Assembly: GCA_964345225.1 (NCBI GenBank)
Contig: CAYFQB010000032.1
Span: 1-64,000, forward strand
Length of the DNA: 64,000 nucleotides
Reading direction: 5' to 3'
Source of the DNA: CAYFQB01 sp964345225
GTDB taxonomy: Bacteria > Nitrospirota > Thermodesulfovibrionia > Thermodesulfovibrionales > UBA6898
Shown here one piece after another: positions 6,460-15,032 of the stretch (position 1 is the first letter of the stretch; the number at the start of each line of letters is the position of its first letter). The notes under the pieces are model-generated. The model saw only the letters and a program-made list of their open reading frames with translations. It ran no database searches and was not told the origin of the DNA. Made by a program: the position numbers and the translations under genes.

Positions 6460-8637
6460 ATGCAGCAGGGAAACAAGCAAAAGCTCCCAATTGATGCTAA
6501 ACTGCTTTCAGATGCAGTTATTGAATTAAATATATCTCGCAGGAGCGTTTCTCTGTACCCTCCTGAACACCCTATTGTAGTAGAATCCATCGATAGGGCA
6601 TTCAATTACCTCCAAAAACTGTTTGAGATAAGAATTGAAATTACACTCGGCATTGTCAAGGATACTATAGTATTTGATGAATACACTTTGGATAAAAAAA
6701 ATCCTGTCTTTCAGGAATTTGCAGTAGCACTCCATTCCAGAGGACTGGCAGCCGTCTCATTCACTTCAGGACTCTCCAAGGAAGAGCTTATTGCCTTTCA
6801 TTCAATTCTAACCATGAAGGATTCACTTTCCGGCAAAGCTTTTGCAGATCTAGCTAAAGAGAAGAATATCAGGCATGTCATATTAAGTCCTATAGATTTT
6901 TCCGGGATCGTGTTTGTTGAAGGTGCCCAGAGAACCGGGGGAACAGGAAGGGAAGTAATGGAGGATTATGTGTTCTATTTGCTTAAAGGAACTTTACCCA
7001 CTGATGCTGAAAGCGCATTGCTGAATCTTCCACCGGAAGACATGGCATCCTTAATCAATACTGTCATGCCGGAGGATAGTGAAGAAGAGGCATATGACCG
7101 GGTAATTACAGGATACCTCAAAAGAAGAAGACACATCCGATTAAGCAAGGAATACCTGGATAGATTTATACCGTTTATTGAAGGACTTAAACCCGAAATT
7201 AAGAGCCAATTTTTATTGCGTGGTACCGGCTACTTCAAAGGTGATATCAGCGAAATAGAAAGTGCACTTACTGAGCTTTCTCCTGCAAGTCTGGAGAAGA
7301 TTTCCGGCCTTTTTAGAGAAAATTCATCCATAATCCCAGAGACATTGAAGAACCTTATCGATAAACTTACCTCAATAAGAAAGGACAAAGAATTTGAACT
7401 CTATCTATTAGACAAAAATACAGCTGTTATGGATGACATCGAGCTTGACAAAGACATCCTTACACTTTTTCAAGAAGACCGCTTTACTAGTTTCGTAAAC
7501 GAAGATTACCAGAGAGAACTTTCCAAGATGTTACAGTCCACTGCAGAAGGCGGTCACAAACTCGATGGGTTGAAAGAGGAATGCAGAGACGAAGTAATAG
7601 ACAGGTTTGTTATAGAATCAATGCTTGAGCTTCTTGAAACAGATTTTATAAAGGATGAGCACTATCTCAACCTGATCACAAAACTCACCGAATTTATAAA
7701 CATATTTATAGAAACAGGCCGGTTCGAGGAAATACTTGAGGTTTATAATACTTTGATATCTCATTCACTGAGCGGCAGGTTTAGTCATCATGCATCAAGT
7801 ATGGTTGAATATTACTTCCGTTCAGAGGAGTTCATCGCAAAGCTCGTTGATGCCATAAGGCTATGGGGAAGACAAAACCGGCTTGGTGCTCTCAGGCTCG
7901 CCAGAGCACTAAAGCACTCCTTGATACCGCCTTTGCTCAATTCCCTTATTGAAGAATCAGATGCGAGCATACGAAAATTCCTACTTGTTACTATTGGCGA
8001 ACTCGGGACCGATGTTGCTCCTTACGTTGTCAAATGGCTGAATGACGATCGATGGTACATCATTAGAAATATGCTGTATATCGTTAGAGAAAGCAATGCC
8101 AGAAAATATGTTGACCAGATAAAAAAATTCGCCAAGCATAAAAAACCCGAGGTATGCATTGAGGCTGTGAAGACACTTCTTCATTTCAAAACCCCTGATG
8201 CAGTTCCATTTCTTAAGTTATATCTAAAGAGTAATAATACCGAACTAAGGAACAAGGCTGTGAGACTTGCTGGGACTTACAAGGTCAAAGGGGCAGTCCC
8301 GTATCTTAATGCACTTCTTGAGAAAAAAGATATGTTCGGTACAGAGTCATATTACAAGATTGATGTAGTCAGGGCACTTGGTGAAATTGGCGACAGATCA
8401 TCAGTGGATATACTAATTAAAATCTACAGGTCCAAGACCTTTCTCTATAAAGACAACCTTGAACAACTTAAGACAGAGGTATTCAGAAACCTTGATAATT
8501 ATCATTTAGATTATATCAGACCTCTCGTTGAACTTGGACTCTCCTCCAAAAATCAAGAGGTAAGTTCCATAAGTGAAAAACTTATCAGGCAACATAACGA
8601 CTCCAAGGAAAAAGGAGGAACTGAAAGTGACAAATAA
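6460..8637 (+). CDS. HEAT-repeat protein with an N-terminal domain shared with the next gene
   Basis: A 725-residue soluble protein. Residues about 15-130 (ISRRSVSLYPPEHPIV, later SGLSKEELIAFHSIL) resemble the N-terminus of the downstream HD-GYP protein (SLYSNEHPAV, SKGVNAEELKGFISDM). The middle is helical and unassigned. The last 220 residues contain HEAT-like repeats (IRKFLLVTIGELGTDVAP, AVKTLLHFKTPDAVPFL, ELRNKAVRLAGTYKVKGA). HEAT arrays bind proteins, so a scaffold or regulatory role is plausible. It overlaps the next gene by 11 bp and is probably co-translated with it. No ribosome-binding site is obvious at ATG 6460. Function is not established. Confidence 0.75.
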   Translation: MQQGNKQKLPIDAKLLSDAVIELNISRRSVSLYPPEHPIVVESIDRAFNYLQKLFEIRIEITLGIVKDTIVFDEYTLDKKNPVFQEFAVALHSRGLAAVSFTSGLSKEELIAFHSILTMKDSLSGKAFADLAKEKNIRHVILSPIDFSGIVFVEGAQRTGGTGREVMEDYVFYLLKGTLPTDAESALLNLPPEDMASLINTVMPEDSEEEAYDRVITGYLKRRRHIRLSKEYLDRFIPFIEGLKPEIKSQFLLRGTGYFKGDISEIESALTELSPASLEKISGLFRENSSIIPETLKNLIDKLTSIRKDKEFELYLLDKNTAVMDDIELDKDILTLFQEDRFTSFVNEDYQRELSKMLQSTAEGGHKLDGLKEECRDEVIDRFVIESMLELLETDFIKDEHYLNLITKLTEFINIFIETGRFEEILEVYNTLISHSLSGRFSHHASSMVEYYFRSEEFIAKLVDAIRLWGRQNRLGALRLARALKHSLIPPLLNSLIEESDASIRKFLLVTIGELGTDVAPYVVKWLNDDRWYIIRNMLYIVRESNARKYVDQIKKFAKHKKPEVCIEAVKTLLHFKTPDAVPFLKLYLKSNNTELRNKAVRLAGTYKVKGAVPYLNALLEKKDMFGTESYYKIDVVRALGEIGDRSSVDILIKIYRSKTFLYKDNLEQLKTEVFRNLDNYHLDYIRPLVELGLSSKNQEVSSISEKLIRQHNDSKEKGGTESDK

Positions 8638-9718
8638 GGTTCTTGAACTAATATCTCATATAATGAAAGCTATATCTAACTGTTCACTCTATTCAAACGA
8701 ACACCCTGCTGTGCTCCATCTTTCTGAAAGGTCAGTAAGGGTTATGGATGACCTTTATTATGAGGATATGCTTAACTTTGTTATCCTTGGCAACAGCCTG
8801 CTATTAAACGAAATCCCTGTTGATGGGAAGAGCATTCACGTACACAACTTTATTAAGAAACTCAGAAGAAAAGGCATAGAAAAGATTGTTATATCGAAGG
8901 GCGTCAATGCCGAAGAGCTTAAAGGATTTATTTCTGATATGGCTAAAGCTGAAAAAATCTCCACCACCTATCCTCATATATCAACAGGAATATTAAAAGT
9001 GAAGACTGATATTGATGGCGATAATCTCAAGGCAGCAATGGACAAAAATATATCTCAGGTCAAAGAGGTATATCAAGGTATGTCGAGATTTAAAAAACTC
9101 GATATGGTCGGTCTCGAAGATGTGGTGATAAGCTTTATCTTGACTCTCAAGAAGGAGGCCAATATGCTTAAGATTATCAGTCCGGTCAAGTCTTTTAGCG
9201 AATATACATATACACATGCCACTAATGTTGCTGTAATTTCGATATTCCAGGCAGAACACCTCGGGCTGAAAGGTGAGATCCTGCATGATATAGGCATTGC
9301 AGGTCTCCTTCACGATATTGGCAAAACATTCGTATCAAAAGAGATACTCGAGAAACAGTCAAAACTGGTATCATCAGAATGGGAAGAGATGAAAAAACAT
9401 CCTGTTTATGGCGCGATGTATCTTTCCAATCTGCCCGATATACCAAGAATTGCTGTATTAGTCGCTTTCGAACATCACATGAAGTATAACGGAACAGGCT
9501 ATCCTGAAACTAAAAGGCGCGGCAAAAGACAGCACCTTATAAGCCAGATCATTACAATATCTGACTTCTTCGATGCACTTAGAACCGAAAGACCATATAG
9601 AGAAAAAATCGAATTACCTGCCATTACCCATGTTTTACATAGTGGATCAGGAAAGGACTTCAACCCCATACTTGTTAATAACTTTCTGCATGCCCTCAAA
9701 AAAATAAATGTATTTTAA
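8627..9718 (+). CDS. HD-GYP domain protein (probable cyclic-di-nucleotide phosphodiesterase)
   Basis: About 363 residues. I place the start at GTG 8627, eight bases after AAAGGAGG. The longer frame from 8573 would extend deep into the upstream gene. The N-terminal 110 residues share a domain with the upstream HEAT protein. The C-terminal half is an HD-GYP domain with YTHATNVAVIS, the metal-binding GLLHDIGK, KHPVYGAMYL, and the family signature HHMKYNGTGYP, then ISDFFDAL. The usual acidic residue is replaced in HHMKYNGTGYP relative to the common HHEkwDGsGYP, so the metal site may be altered. Expected activity is hydrolysis of cyclic-di-GMP or a related signal. Confidence 0.85.
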   Translation: MTNKVLELISHIMKAISNCSLYSNEHPAVLHLSERSVRVMDDLYYEDMLNFVILGNSLLLNEIPVDGKSIHVHNFIKKLRRKGIEKIVISKGVNAEELKGFISDMAKAEKISTTYPHISTGILKVKTDIDGDNLKAAMDKNISQVKEVYQGMSRFKKLDMVGLEDVVISFILTLKKEANMLKIISPVKSFSEYTYTHATNVAVISIFQAEHLGLKGEILHDIGIAGLLHDIGKTFVSKEILEKQSKLVSSEWEEMKKHPVYGAMYLSNLPDIPRIAVLVAFEHHMKYNGTGYPETKRRGKRQHLISQIITISDFFDALRTERPYREKIELPAITHVLHSGSGKDFNPILVNNFLHALKKINVF

Positions 9719-9847
9719 ATCCTGAACTTCCCTGCTACTGGCTGACAGCGCCCCCTAACATGATCCCTATGATTTTTTAAGCAAGCTTGTCTTTATGTCC
9801 TATTGCATCAATGACTAAAGCTGTAAACTGGGTGTATAATTTAGTAT

Positions 9848-10924
9848 ATGTCAAAGACAGGTACTGCAACTTTGCCACTGCATTACGGAAAGGCGCCGAG
9901 ATGGCTCTTTGAGAGGATGACCGCTCTTTCTAGAGAGATTATCTTCTCAATTGTAAGAGAATTCGGGCAGAAGTCCTTCCTCATTAAACTCTCAGATCCC
10001 TTTTGGCTTCAGGCATTTGGCTGTATTCTCGGATTTGACTGGCATTCCAGCGGGCTTACGACAACAGTTACAGGTGCCTTGAAAGAAGGGCTTAAAGGAA
10101 TGGAGGGAGAATTGGGCATATTCATTGCAGGAGGAAAAGGAATTACATCAAGGAAAACTCCTGATCATATTCAGATGTATGCAGATAAATATACCATTAA
10201 CCCTGAACCCTTAATATATGCAAGCAGGATGGCTGCGAAAGTGGATAATTCTGCTGTGCAGGATGGTTATCAGCTTTACCACCATGTATTTATATTTACA
10301 AAGAGGGGGGAATGGTCTGTTATACAGCAGGGCATGAATGAGAATAACAGAACTGCCAGACGTTATCACTGGTTCAGTGAGGATACAAGAGATTTTGTTG
10401 TGGAACCACATACTGCCGTATGCTGTGATAAAAAGGAGACAACACTTAATCTCGTTGCCCTTGAAAGCGAGGACACCAGGAAGATATGCTCAACTCTGTC
10501 AAAAGAAAAACCTGATAAAGTAATTCAGGAGATAATCAAGATCAGGAACCTCAATCTTCCAAAGAGGCATAATTTGATATTTTCAGACATGAATCCCAAA
10601 AGGCTTTACCGAATACTCACAAAAACATACGAGAGACAGCCGGAGGACTTTGAAATGCTTATCGGAACTAAAGGAGTAGGACCCAAGACCTTAAGGGCCT
10701 TGAGTCTGATATCTGAGATAATTTATGGAAAGCCCCCTTGTTATCGTGATCCTGCAAGGTTCAGCTTCGCTCACGGGGGAAAAGACGGCATCCCCTTCCC
10801 CGTTGACAGAAAAACCTATGACAGGACTATAGATATTTTAAAGAATGCTATCCAGTCTGCAAAAGTTGGAAATCAGGCAAAGATGGAATCCATAAAAAGG
10901 CTGGCAAGATATTATGAAATGTAA
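9848..10924 (+). CDS. DUF763 family protein
   Basis: A 358-residue protein matching DUF763 from its first residues: KTGTATLPLHYGKAPRWLFERM, then the central DFVVEPHTAVCCD and PKRLYRIL. A helix-hairpin-helix-like segment is visible near residue 275 (LIGTKGVGPKTLRALSLIS), suggesting nucleic-acid binding. DUF763 occurs in archaea and scattered thermophilic and anaerobic bacteria; its role is not known to me. The gene stands alone, followed by the convergent thi operon. No signal peptide or membrane segment is seen. Confidence 0.8.
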   Translation: MSKTGTATLPLHYGKAPRWLFERMTALSREIIFSIVREFGQKSFLIKLSDPFWLQAFGCILGFDWHSSGLTTTVTGALKEGLKGMEGELGIFIAGGKGITSRKTPDHIQMYADKYTINPEPLIYASRMAAKVDNSAVQDGYQLYHHVFIFTKRGEWSVIQQGMNENNRTARRYHWFSEDTRDFVVEPHTAVCCDKKETTLNLVALESEDTRKICSTLSKEKPDKVIQEIIKIRNLNLPKRHNLIFSDMNPKRLYRILTKTYERQPEDFEMLIGTKGVGPKTLRALSLISEIIYGKPPCYRDPARFSFAHGGKDGIPFPVDRKTYDRTIDILKNAIQSAKVGNQAKMESIKRLARYYEM

Positions 10925-10941
10925 TATCTGAAAAAAAAATT

Positions 10942-11574
10942 TTAAATAATTTGAGTCATGAACTCAGAATATAATTGCTCTACTGTTGAAGATGGTCTTA
11001 CTTTTATTCTGAAGATATTACTGCCTGCGTTCGAGTAGTAATCTATAAGCGGGTAAGTACGTTCCTCAAATATTTTGAGTTTTTTACTGATCATTTCAAA
11101 GTTGTCATCTGTCCTTCCTGTCCTGTCTCTTCCTGTATTCTCCTGAATTCTTCTTAATACAGTATCCTCTCTGCATTCAAGTAATATCAGGCTGTCTACT
11201 TTTGTAATATCTGACAAGTCTCTCGCCTGATCTGTGTGCCGGGGCAGTCCGTTGAGTATCAATGTATCATCTTTTCTAAAGTTCTTTCGATTGAGAAAAT
11301 GATGAATTATCTTTTTTGCTATATGAAAGTCTTCATTTTCGAGTAAAAAACCTTCTTCAAGGACTTCTTTAATAAAATAATAATCTCTTTTGCTGAATAA
11401 ATCCTCAGGATATTTACTCTCTGCAATAGTCCTCAGCTCATTTCCAAAATCGAAATGATAACAACTTTTACCGTTAATCCCGTGCTTTTCTATATAATTT
11501 CCGAGAGGAGTTTTGCCGGATCCGGTTGGACCTATTATAAGAATGGATTCTACCGGCATCATTGACATCTTCAT
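10942..11574 (-). CDS. Adenylate-kinase-like P-loop nucleotide kinase at the end of the thi operon
   Basis: A 210-residue P-loop NTPase resembling adenylate kinase. It has a P-loop GPTGSGKTPLG near the N-terminus, a nucleotide-binding centre with LILNGLPRHTDQARDL, and a LID-like RDRTGRTDD with arginines. The P-loop is not the canonical GPPGAGKGTQ, so the substrate may differ from AMP. Its ATG overlaps the thiC stop by four bases, placing it firmly in the thiamin operon. A phosphate-transfer role linked to thiamin phosphates or their nucleotide precursors is possible, but that is inference. It is not ThiD, ThiL or ThiN by motif. Confidence 0.7.
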   Translation of the reverse strand: MKMSMMPVESILIIGPTGSGKTPLGNYIEKHGINGKSCYHFDFGNELRTIAESKYPEDLFSKRDYYFIKEVLEEGFLLENEDFHIAKKIIHHFLNRKNFRKDDTLILNGLPRHTDQARDLSDITKVDSLILLECREDTVLRRIQENTGRDRTGRTDDNFEMISKKLKIFEERTYPLIDYYSNAGSNIFRIKVRPSSTVEQLYSEFMTQII

Positions 11575-12857
11575 TTATCTTTTTTAAGAGCCCTTTCCAC
11601 TGTCCTTATTGCACAGAACTCACCGCACATGCTGCATACCTCGCTCTCTGTAGGCGGGATCTCTGACCTCCACTTTCTGACCTTCTCAGGATCAAGACTC
11701 AATGCTATCTGTCCCTCCCAGTCAAGTGCCTTTCTGCATTTAGCCATTTTGATATCGGCATCAACTGCCCCTTTTATACCTTTTGCAATATCGGCTGCAT
11801 GGGCAGCGAGTTTTGAAACTATAACACCCTCTTTCACATCTTCAATGGTTGGAAGCCTTATATGCTCTGACGGTGTTACATAACAAAGAAAATCAGCACC
11901 TGCGGCACCTGCAACAGCTCCACCTATGGCTGCTGATACATGATCATAACCCATTCCTATATCTGTAACAAGGGGGCCAAGCACATAAAAAGGAGCCCCT
12001 TTGCATATCTCTTTTTCGAGCTTCACATTTAATTCAACCTGATTTAACGGAACATGACCCGGTCCTTCTATAATGACCTGAACATTTTTTTCAACAGCCC
12101 TGTCTCTCAGTTCCCCGAGCGTAAGCAGTTCCTCCATCTGTGTGCGGTCTGTAGCATCAGCAAGACATCCCGGCCGCATTCCGTCGCCAAGGCTAAGAGT
12201 CACGTCATATTTAAGTGCTATCTCAAGGAGCCTGTCATAATGCTCGTAAAGAGGGTTATCCTTTTCATTGTATATCATCCATTCGAGAATGAAAGAACCG
12301 CCCCTGCTGACTATATCGAGAAACCTCCCTTCCTCTCTTAATCTTTCCACCGCCTTCGTCGTTAGTCCGCAGTGTACTGTAATGAAATCAACTCCGTCTG
12401 AACCATGCTCTTCTATTACAGAAAACAGATCATCTACCGTCATTTTTGCTATCGAGCCTTTCTGTTCCGCAGCCCGCACTGCTGACTCATAAATCGGTAC
12501 TGTGCCGACAGCTATAGGGGATTTCTTCAACATCATTTTACGCAGCTCTTTTATTGGACCTCCTGTTGACAAGTCCATTACAGCATCAGCCCCGTATTTT
12601 ACAAGGACTTTGAGTTTTTCCTTCTCACTGTCAATCGAAACCTTATCTTTTGAAGTGCCGATATTTGCATTTATCTTGGTGCGCATATTCCTGCCTATAC
12701 CGACCGGGGTTATCTTATGGTTTTTATTTATAGGGACCACACTCACACCTGATGCAATATCCTCTGAAAGCTGCTCCTGGGAAATCCCCTCAATTGAAGC
12801 AACAGCCTTTACCTCATCGGTTATAATTCCTTTTTTTGCCAGTTTGATTCTTGTCAT
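11571..12857 (-). CDS. thiC: Phosphomethylpyrimidine synthase
   Basis: A 428-residue radical-SAM enzyme that rearranges aminoimidazole ribotide into hydroxymethylpyrimidine phosphate, the pyrimidine half of thiamin. Diagnostic segments are DAVMDLSTGGPIKELR, GTVPIYESA, RPGCLADATDRTQ, IEGPGHVPLNQVE, PFYVLGPLVTDIGMGYDH and the C-terminal cluster-binding CSMCGEFC (CxxCxxxxC type) near residue 412. The length matches the short bacterial form lacking the long N-terminal domain. It overlaps thiE upstream and the kinase-like gene downstream by four bases each, so the operon is translationally coupled. It is under the TPP riboswitch at 14825-14925. Confidence 0.97.
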   Translation of the reverse strand: MTRIKLAKKGIITDEVKAVASIEGISQEQLSEDIASGVSVVPINKNHKITPVGIGRNMRTKINANIGTSKDKVSIDSEKEKLKVLVKYGADAVMDLSTGGPIKELRKMMLKKSPIAVGTVPIYESAVRAAEQKGSIAKMTVDDLFSVIEEHGSDGVDFITVHCGLTTKAVERLREEGRFLDIVSRGGSFILEWMIYNEKDNPLYEHYDRLLEIALKYDVTLSLGDGMRPGCLADATDRTQMEELLTLGELRDRAVEKNVQVIIEGPGHVPLNQVELNVKLEKEICKGAPFYVLGPLVTDIGMGYDHVSAAIGGAVAGAAGADFLCYVTPSEHIRLPTIEDVKEGVIVSKLAAHAADIAKGIKGAVDADIKMAKCRKALDWEGQIALSLDPEKVRKWRSEIPPTESEVCSMCGEFCAIRTVERALKKDK

Positions 12858-13486
12858 TTCAATAAACCCACAAATTCCTCTGTATCTGTTTTTATATCGT
12901 TTGAGTCTAATATAGCCGAAATACAGGCTATGCCGTAAGCCCCTTCCCTTAATACCTCAGTGACTCTGTTAGCCTTAATGCCTCCTATTGCATATACAGG
13001 TATTGATATCCTGTCTTTCACCTCTCTTAAAACTTTGATCCCCAACGGCTTGCCGTACTTCAGCTTTGAAGGGGTCTCATATATCGGTCCCAGAACCACA
13101 AAATCAGCACCATCCTGTTCTGCCTCTATAGCATCTTCAAGACTGTGAGTAGATACACCTATCAGAAAATTCTCACCGGCAACCTTTCTTGCTGCATAAG
13201 CAGGCATGCTTGAAGCTCTAAGATGTACCCCGTCAGCATTTACAGCAAGTGCAATATCAACCCTGTCGTTAATAAAAAGTTTTGCACCATATCTGGCTGT
13301 AAGCTCCCTGAGCTTATATGCAAAATCCAGCAACTCCCTGATACCCAGGTCTTTCTCCCTGAGCTGCACTGCATTAACACCACCCATTAATGCATACTCA
13401 ATACCAGTAAAAAATGATTGTGTATTTGAGAATATTTTTCTATCTGTTATCAAATACAATCTAAAGTTTAAAGAGTCCTTGCTCAT
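12854..13486 (-). CDS. thiE: Thiamin-phosphate synthase
   Basis: A 210-residue TIM-barrel enzyme that couples the pyrimidine diphosphate to thiazole phosphate, giving thiamin monophosphate. Visible family blocks are LYLITDRKIF, NAVQLREKDL, LFINDRVDIALAVNADGVHL, IGVSTHSLEDAIEAEQDGADFVVLGPIYETPSK in two parts, and IPVYAIGGIKANRV. Length is normal. It lies between thiG and thiC in the thi operon, with a four-base overlap with thiC and a 36-bp gap after thiG. All the main catalytic motifs are present. Confidence 0.96.
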   Translation of the reverse strand: MSKDSLNFRLYLITDRKIFSNTQSFFTGIEYALMGGVNAVQLREKDLGIRELLDFAYKLRELTARYGAKLFINDRVDIALAVNADGVHLRASSMPAYAARKVAGENFLIGVSTHSLEDAIEAEQDGADFVVLGPIYETPSKLKYGKPLGIKVLREVKDRISIPVYAIGGIKANRVTEVLREGAYGIACISAILDSNDIKTDTEEFVGLLK

Positions 13487-13522
13487 TACTATTGATTATT
13501 CAATATGCACTTTTCAATATCA

Positions 13523-14296
13523 TTAGAGCATTCCCTCTATCGGGCTGCTTGCAGTTGCATACAACTTCCTGGGAATCCGTCCTGCCCTGTATGCAAGCCT
13601 GCCTGCAATTGTTGCATGCTTCAATGCTGAAGCCATGGCTATCGGATCCTTAGCACCTGCGATAGCTGTATTTACAAGAACAGCATCACATCCTAATTCC
13701 AGTGCAACAGTAACATCTGATGCAGTGCCAACTCCTGCATCAACAATAACCGGGACTCCGAGATCCGCTTCGAGTATTATTTTTATATTATATGGATTGC
13801 GTATCCCAAGACCTGAGCCAATTGGGGCACCAAGCGGCATAACAGCAGCAGCCCCTGCATCAACAAGGCGTTTTGCCATTACAGGGTCATCATTTGTATA
13901 AGGTAGAACAATAAAACCTTCCTTCGCCAGTATCTCCGTTGCCTCCAGAAGTCCGGGGGTATCAGGAAAGAGTGTTTTTTCATCACCAATAACCTCTAAT
14001 TTTATAAGGTCTGAGATCCCCGCTTCTCGTGCAAGTCTTGAATACCTTAGTGCATCCTCGACATTATAACAACCGGCTGTATTTGGCAGGATCTTGTATT
14101 TTTTCGGATCTATATAATCAAGCAGATTTTCGTTTTTTCTGTCTATTATGTTCACTCTCCTTACCGCCACGGTTACAACATCTGCTCCTGAGGCCTCAAC
14201 AGCCTTTCTGGTTTCTTCAAAATCCTTGTATTTGCCTGTCCCAACCCATAACCGAGATTTAAATTCGATACCCTTTATTACCAGTCTGTCATCCAT
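13523..14296 (-). CDS. thiG: Thiazole synthase
   Basis: About 257 residues from the ATG at 14296, which follows AAGGAG at six bases; the frame is open further upstream but that part lacks family similarity. ThiG builds thiazole phosphate from deoxyxylulose phosphate, dehydroglycine or iminoacetate and the ThiS thiocarboxylate. Conserved blocks: SRLWVGTGKY, VTVAVRRVNI, ILPNTAGCYNVEDALR, LIKLEVIGDEKTLFPD, PLGAPIGSGLGI, VIVDAGVGTASD, and VLVNTAIAGAKDPI. It is separated from thiS by 270 bp containing repeat module R2, which is unusual for this gene pair. Confidence 0.96.
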   Translation of the reverse strand: MDDRLVIKGIEFKSRLWVGTGKYKDFEETRKAVEASGADVVTVAVRRVNIIDRKNENLLDYIDPKKYKILPNTAGCYNVEDALRYSRLAREAGISDLIKLEVIGDEKTLFPDTPGLLEATEILAKEGFIVLPYTNDDPVMAKRLVDAGAAAVMPLGAPIGSGLGIRNPYNIKIILEADLGVPVIVDAGVGTASDVTVALELGCDAVLVNTAIAGAKDPIAMASALKHATIAGRLAYRAGRIPRKLYATASSPIEGML

Positions 14297-14398
14297 AGAA
14301 TCTCCTTGTTTTATGGACTGTGTTCTCGGCTCTTTGCTCCCCGCTTTTTTTACTTTGCTCATAGTGTTTTTTCCCTGCCTACTCTTTAAGAACTAAAA

Positions 14399-14565
14399 GT
14401 TTACGTCTTACGGTAACGGTTACGAGGCCCTTTTACTCTTCGCATAGCGCATGGCGTTCTTTTTACTGCCTACTGCTTACTCCCTACTACCTACTTTTTA
14501 CTTTTTACTTTTTACTTTTTACTCCTTACCCCTTACTCTCTTTTTATTTATAGCTTACTCCTTAC
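14399..14565. repeat. Composite repeat module R2 inside the thi operon
   Basis: The GTTAC/GTAAC element occupies 14399-14434 (GTCTTACGGTAACGG followed by TTACGAGGCCC). GCATAGC/GCATGGC 7-mers follow at 14442-14456. A long 7-mer tract runs to 14565, with CTGCCTA, CTGCTTA, CTCCCTA and four CTTTTTA units. The array runs right up to the thiS stop codon, so it lies between thiS and thiG within the predicted operon transcript. Confidence 0.85.
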
Positions 14566-14772
14566 TTACAACTGTCCTCCTCCAACAAAATTAACTATCT
14601 CAACAACGTCTCCATCCTTTAGCCTGAAATTATCATAATCAGATTTTTTTATTATAGTTAGATTTACTTCAACAGCAACCCGTCCAGTTTCAATCTTCAG
14701 TTCATCAAGCAGCTCCTTTACAGTTTTTGCCTTTAAATTTCCGGTGTCCTCTCCGTTTATCTTCAGTCTCAT
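14566..14772 (-). CDS. thiS: ThiS sulfur-carrier protein with a two-residue C-terminal extension
   Basis: A 68-residue ubiquitin-fold sulfur carrier. MRLKINGEDTG at the N-terminus and DVVEIVNFVGGG at the C-terminus are typical. The mature family ends in Gly-Gly, whose carboxylate becomes a thiocarboxylate; here the reading frame continues as GGGQL before the stop. Gln-Leu would have to be removed, or the assignment of the active terminus changes. The ATG directly follows the T-tract of the riboswitch terminator, leaving no room for a normal ribosome-binding site. ThiF is not in the window. Confidence 0.9.
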   Translation of the reverse strand: MRLKINGEDTGNLKAKTVKELLDELKIETGRVAVEVNLTIIKKSDYDNFRLKDGDVVEIVNFVGGGQL

Positions 14773-14808
14773 AAAAACAAAAAACCGTATCCCTTTGGGA
14801 TACGGTTG
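14773..14808 (-). terminator. Intrinsic terminator of the TPP riboswitch, abutting the thiS start codon
   Basis: On the minus strand AACCGTATCCC, loop AAA and GGGATACGGTT form an 11-bp stem followed by TTTTTTGTTTTT. The T-tract ends exactly at the thiS ATG. Its location between the TPP aptamer and thiS supports a transcription-attenuation platform. Confidence 0.9.
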
Positions 14809-14824
14809 CCGTTCATTAATAATT

Positions 14825-14925
14825 TCCCTGTTCCCTACGCCGGAATTATCCGTATCAGGTTCGAGGGGTCTCTCCCGAATTTCGAGAGACTCTCAGGCAT
14901 TATTAGCCTCCCCCAAGGGTTATAC
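14825..14925 (-). promoter_or_regulatory. TPP riboswitch (THI element)
   Basis: On the minus strand the hallmark blocks appear in order: GGGGGAG, the GCCTGAGA box, a short hairpin (GTCTCTCG / CGGGAGAGAC region), ACCCCTCGAACCTGAT, and the 3' block GGATAATTCCGGCGTAGGGA. It precedes thiS-thiG-thiE-thiC and is followed by a terminator, so thiamin pyrophosphate should switch the operon off. Boundaries are approximate. Confidence 0.96.
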
Positions 14926-15032
14926 TAAGTATAATTCAGGTTCAGATTTAAAGTCAATTAATGCTATTTATATTAATAATTAGGAAGCTTTAACGTTGAA
15001 TAGGGAACAACATCAACAATTTTTTAAAGGAA

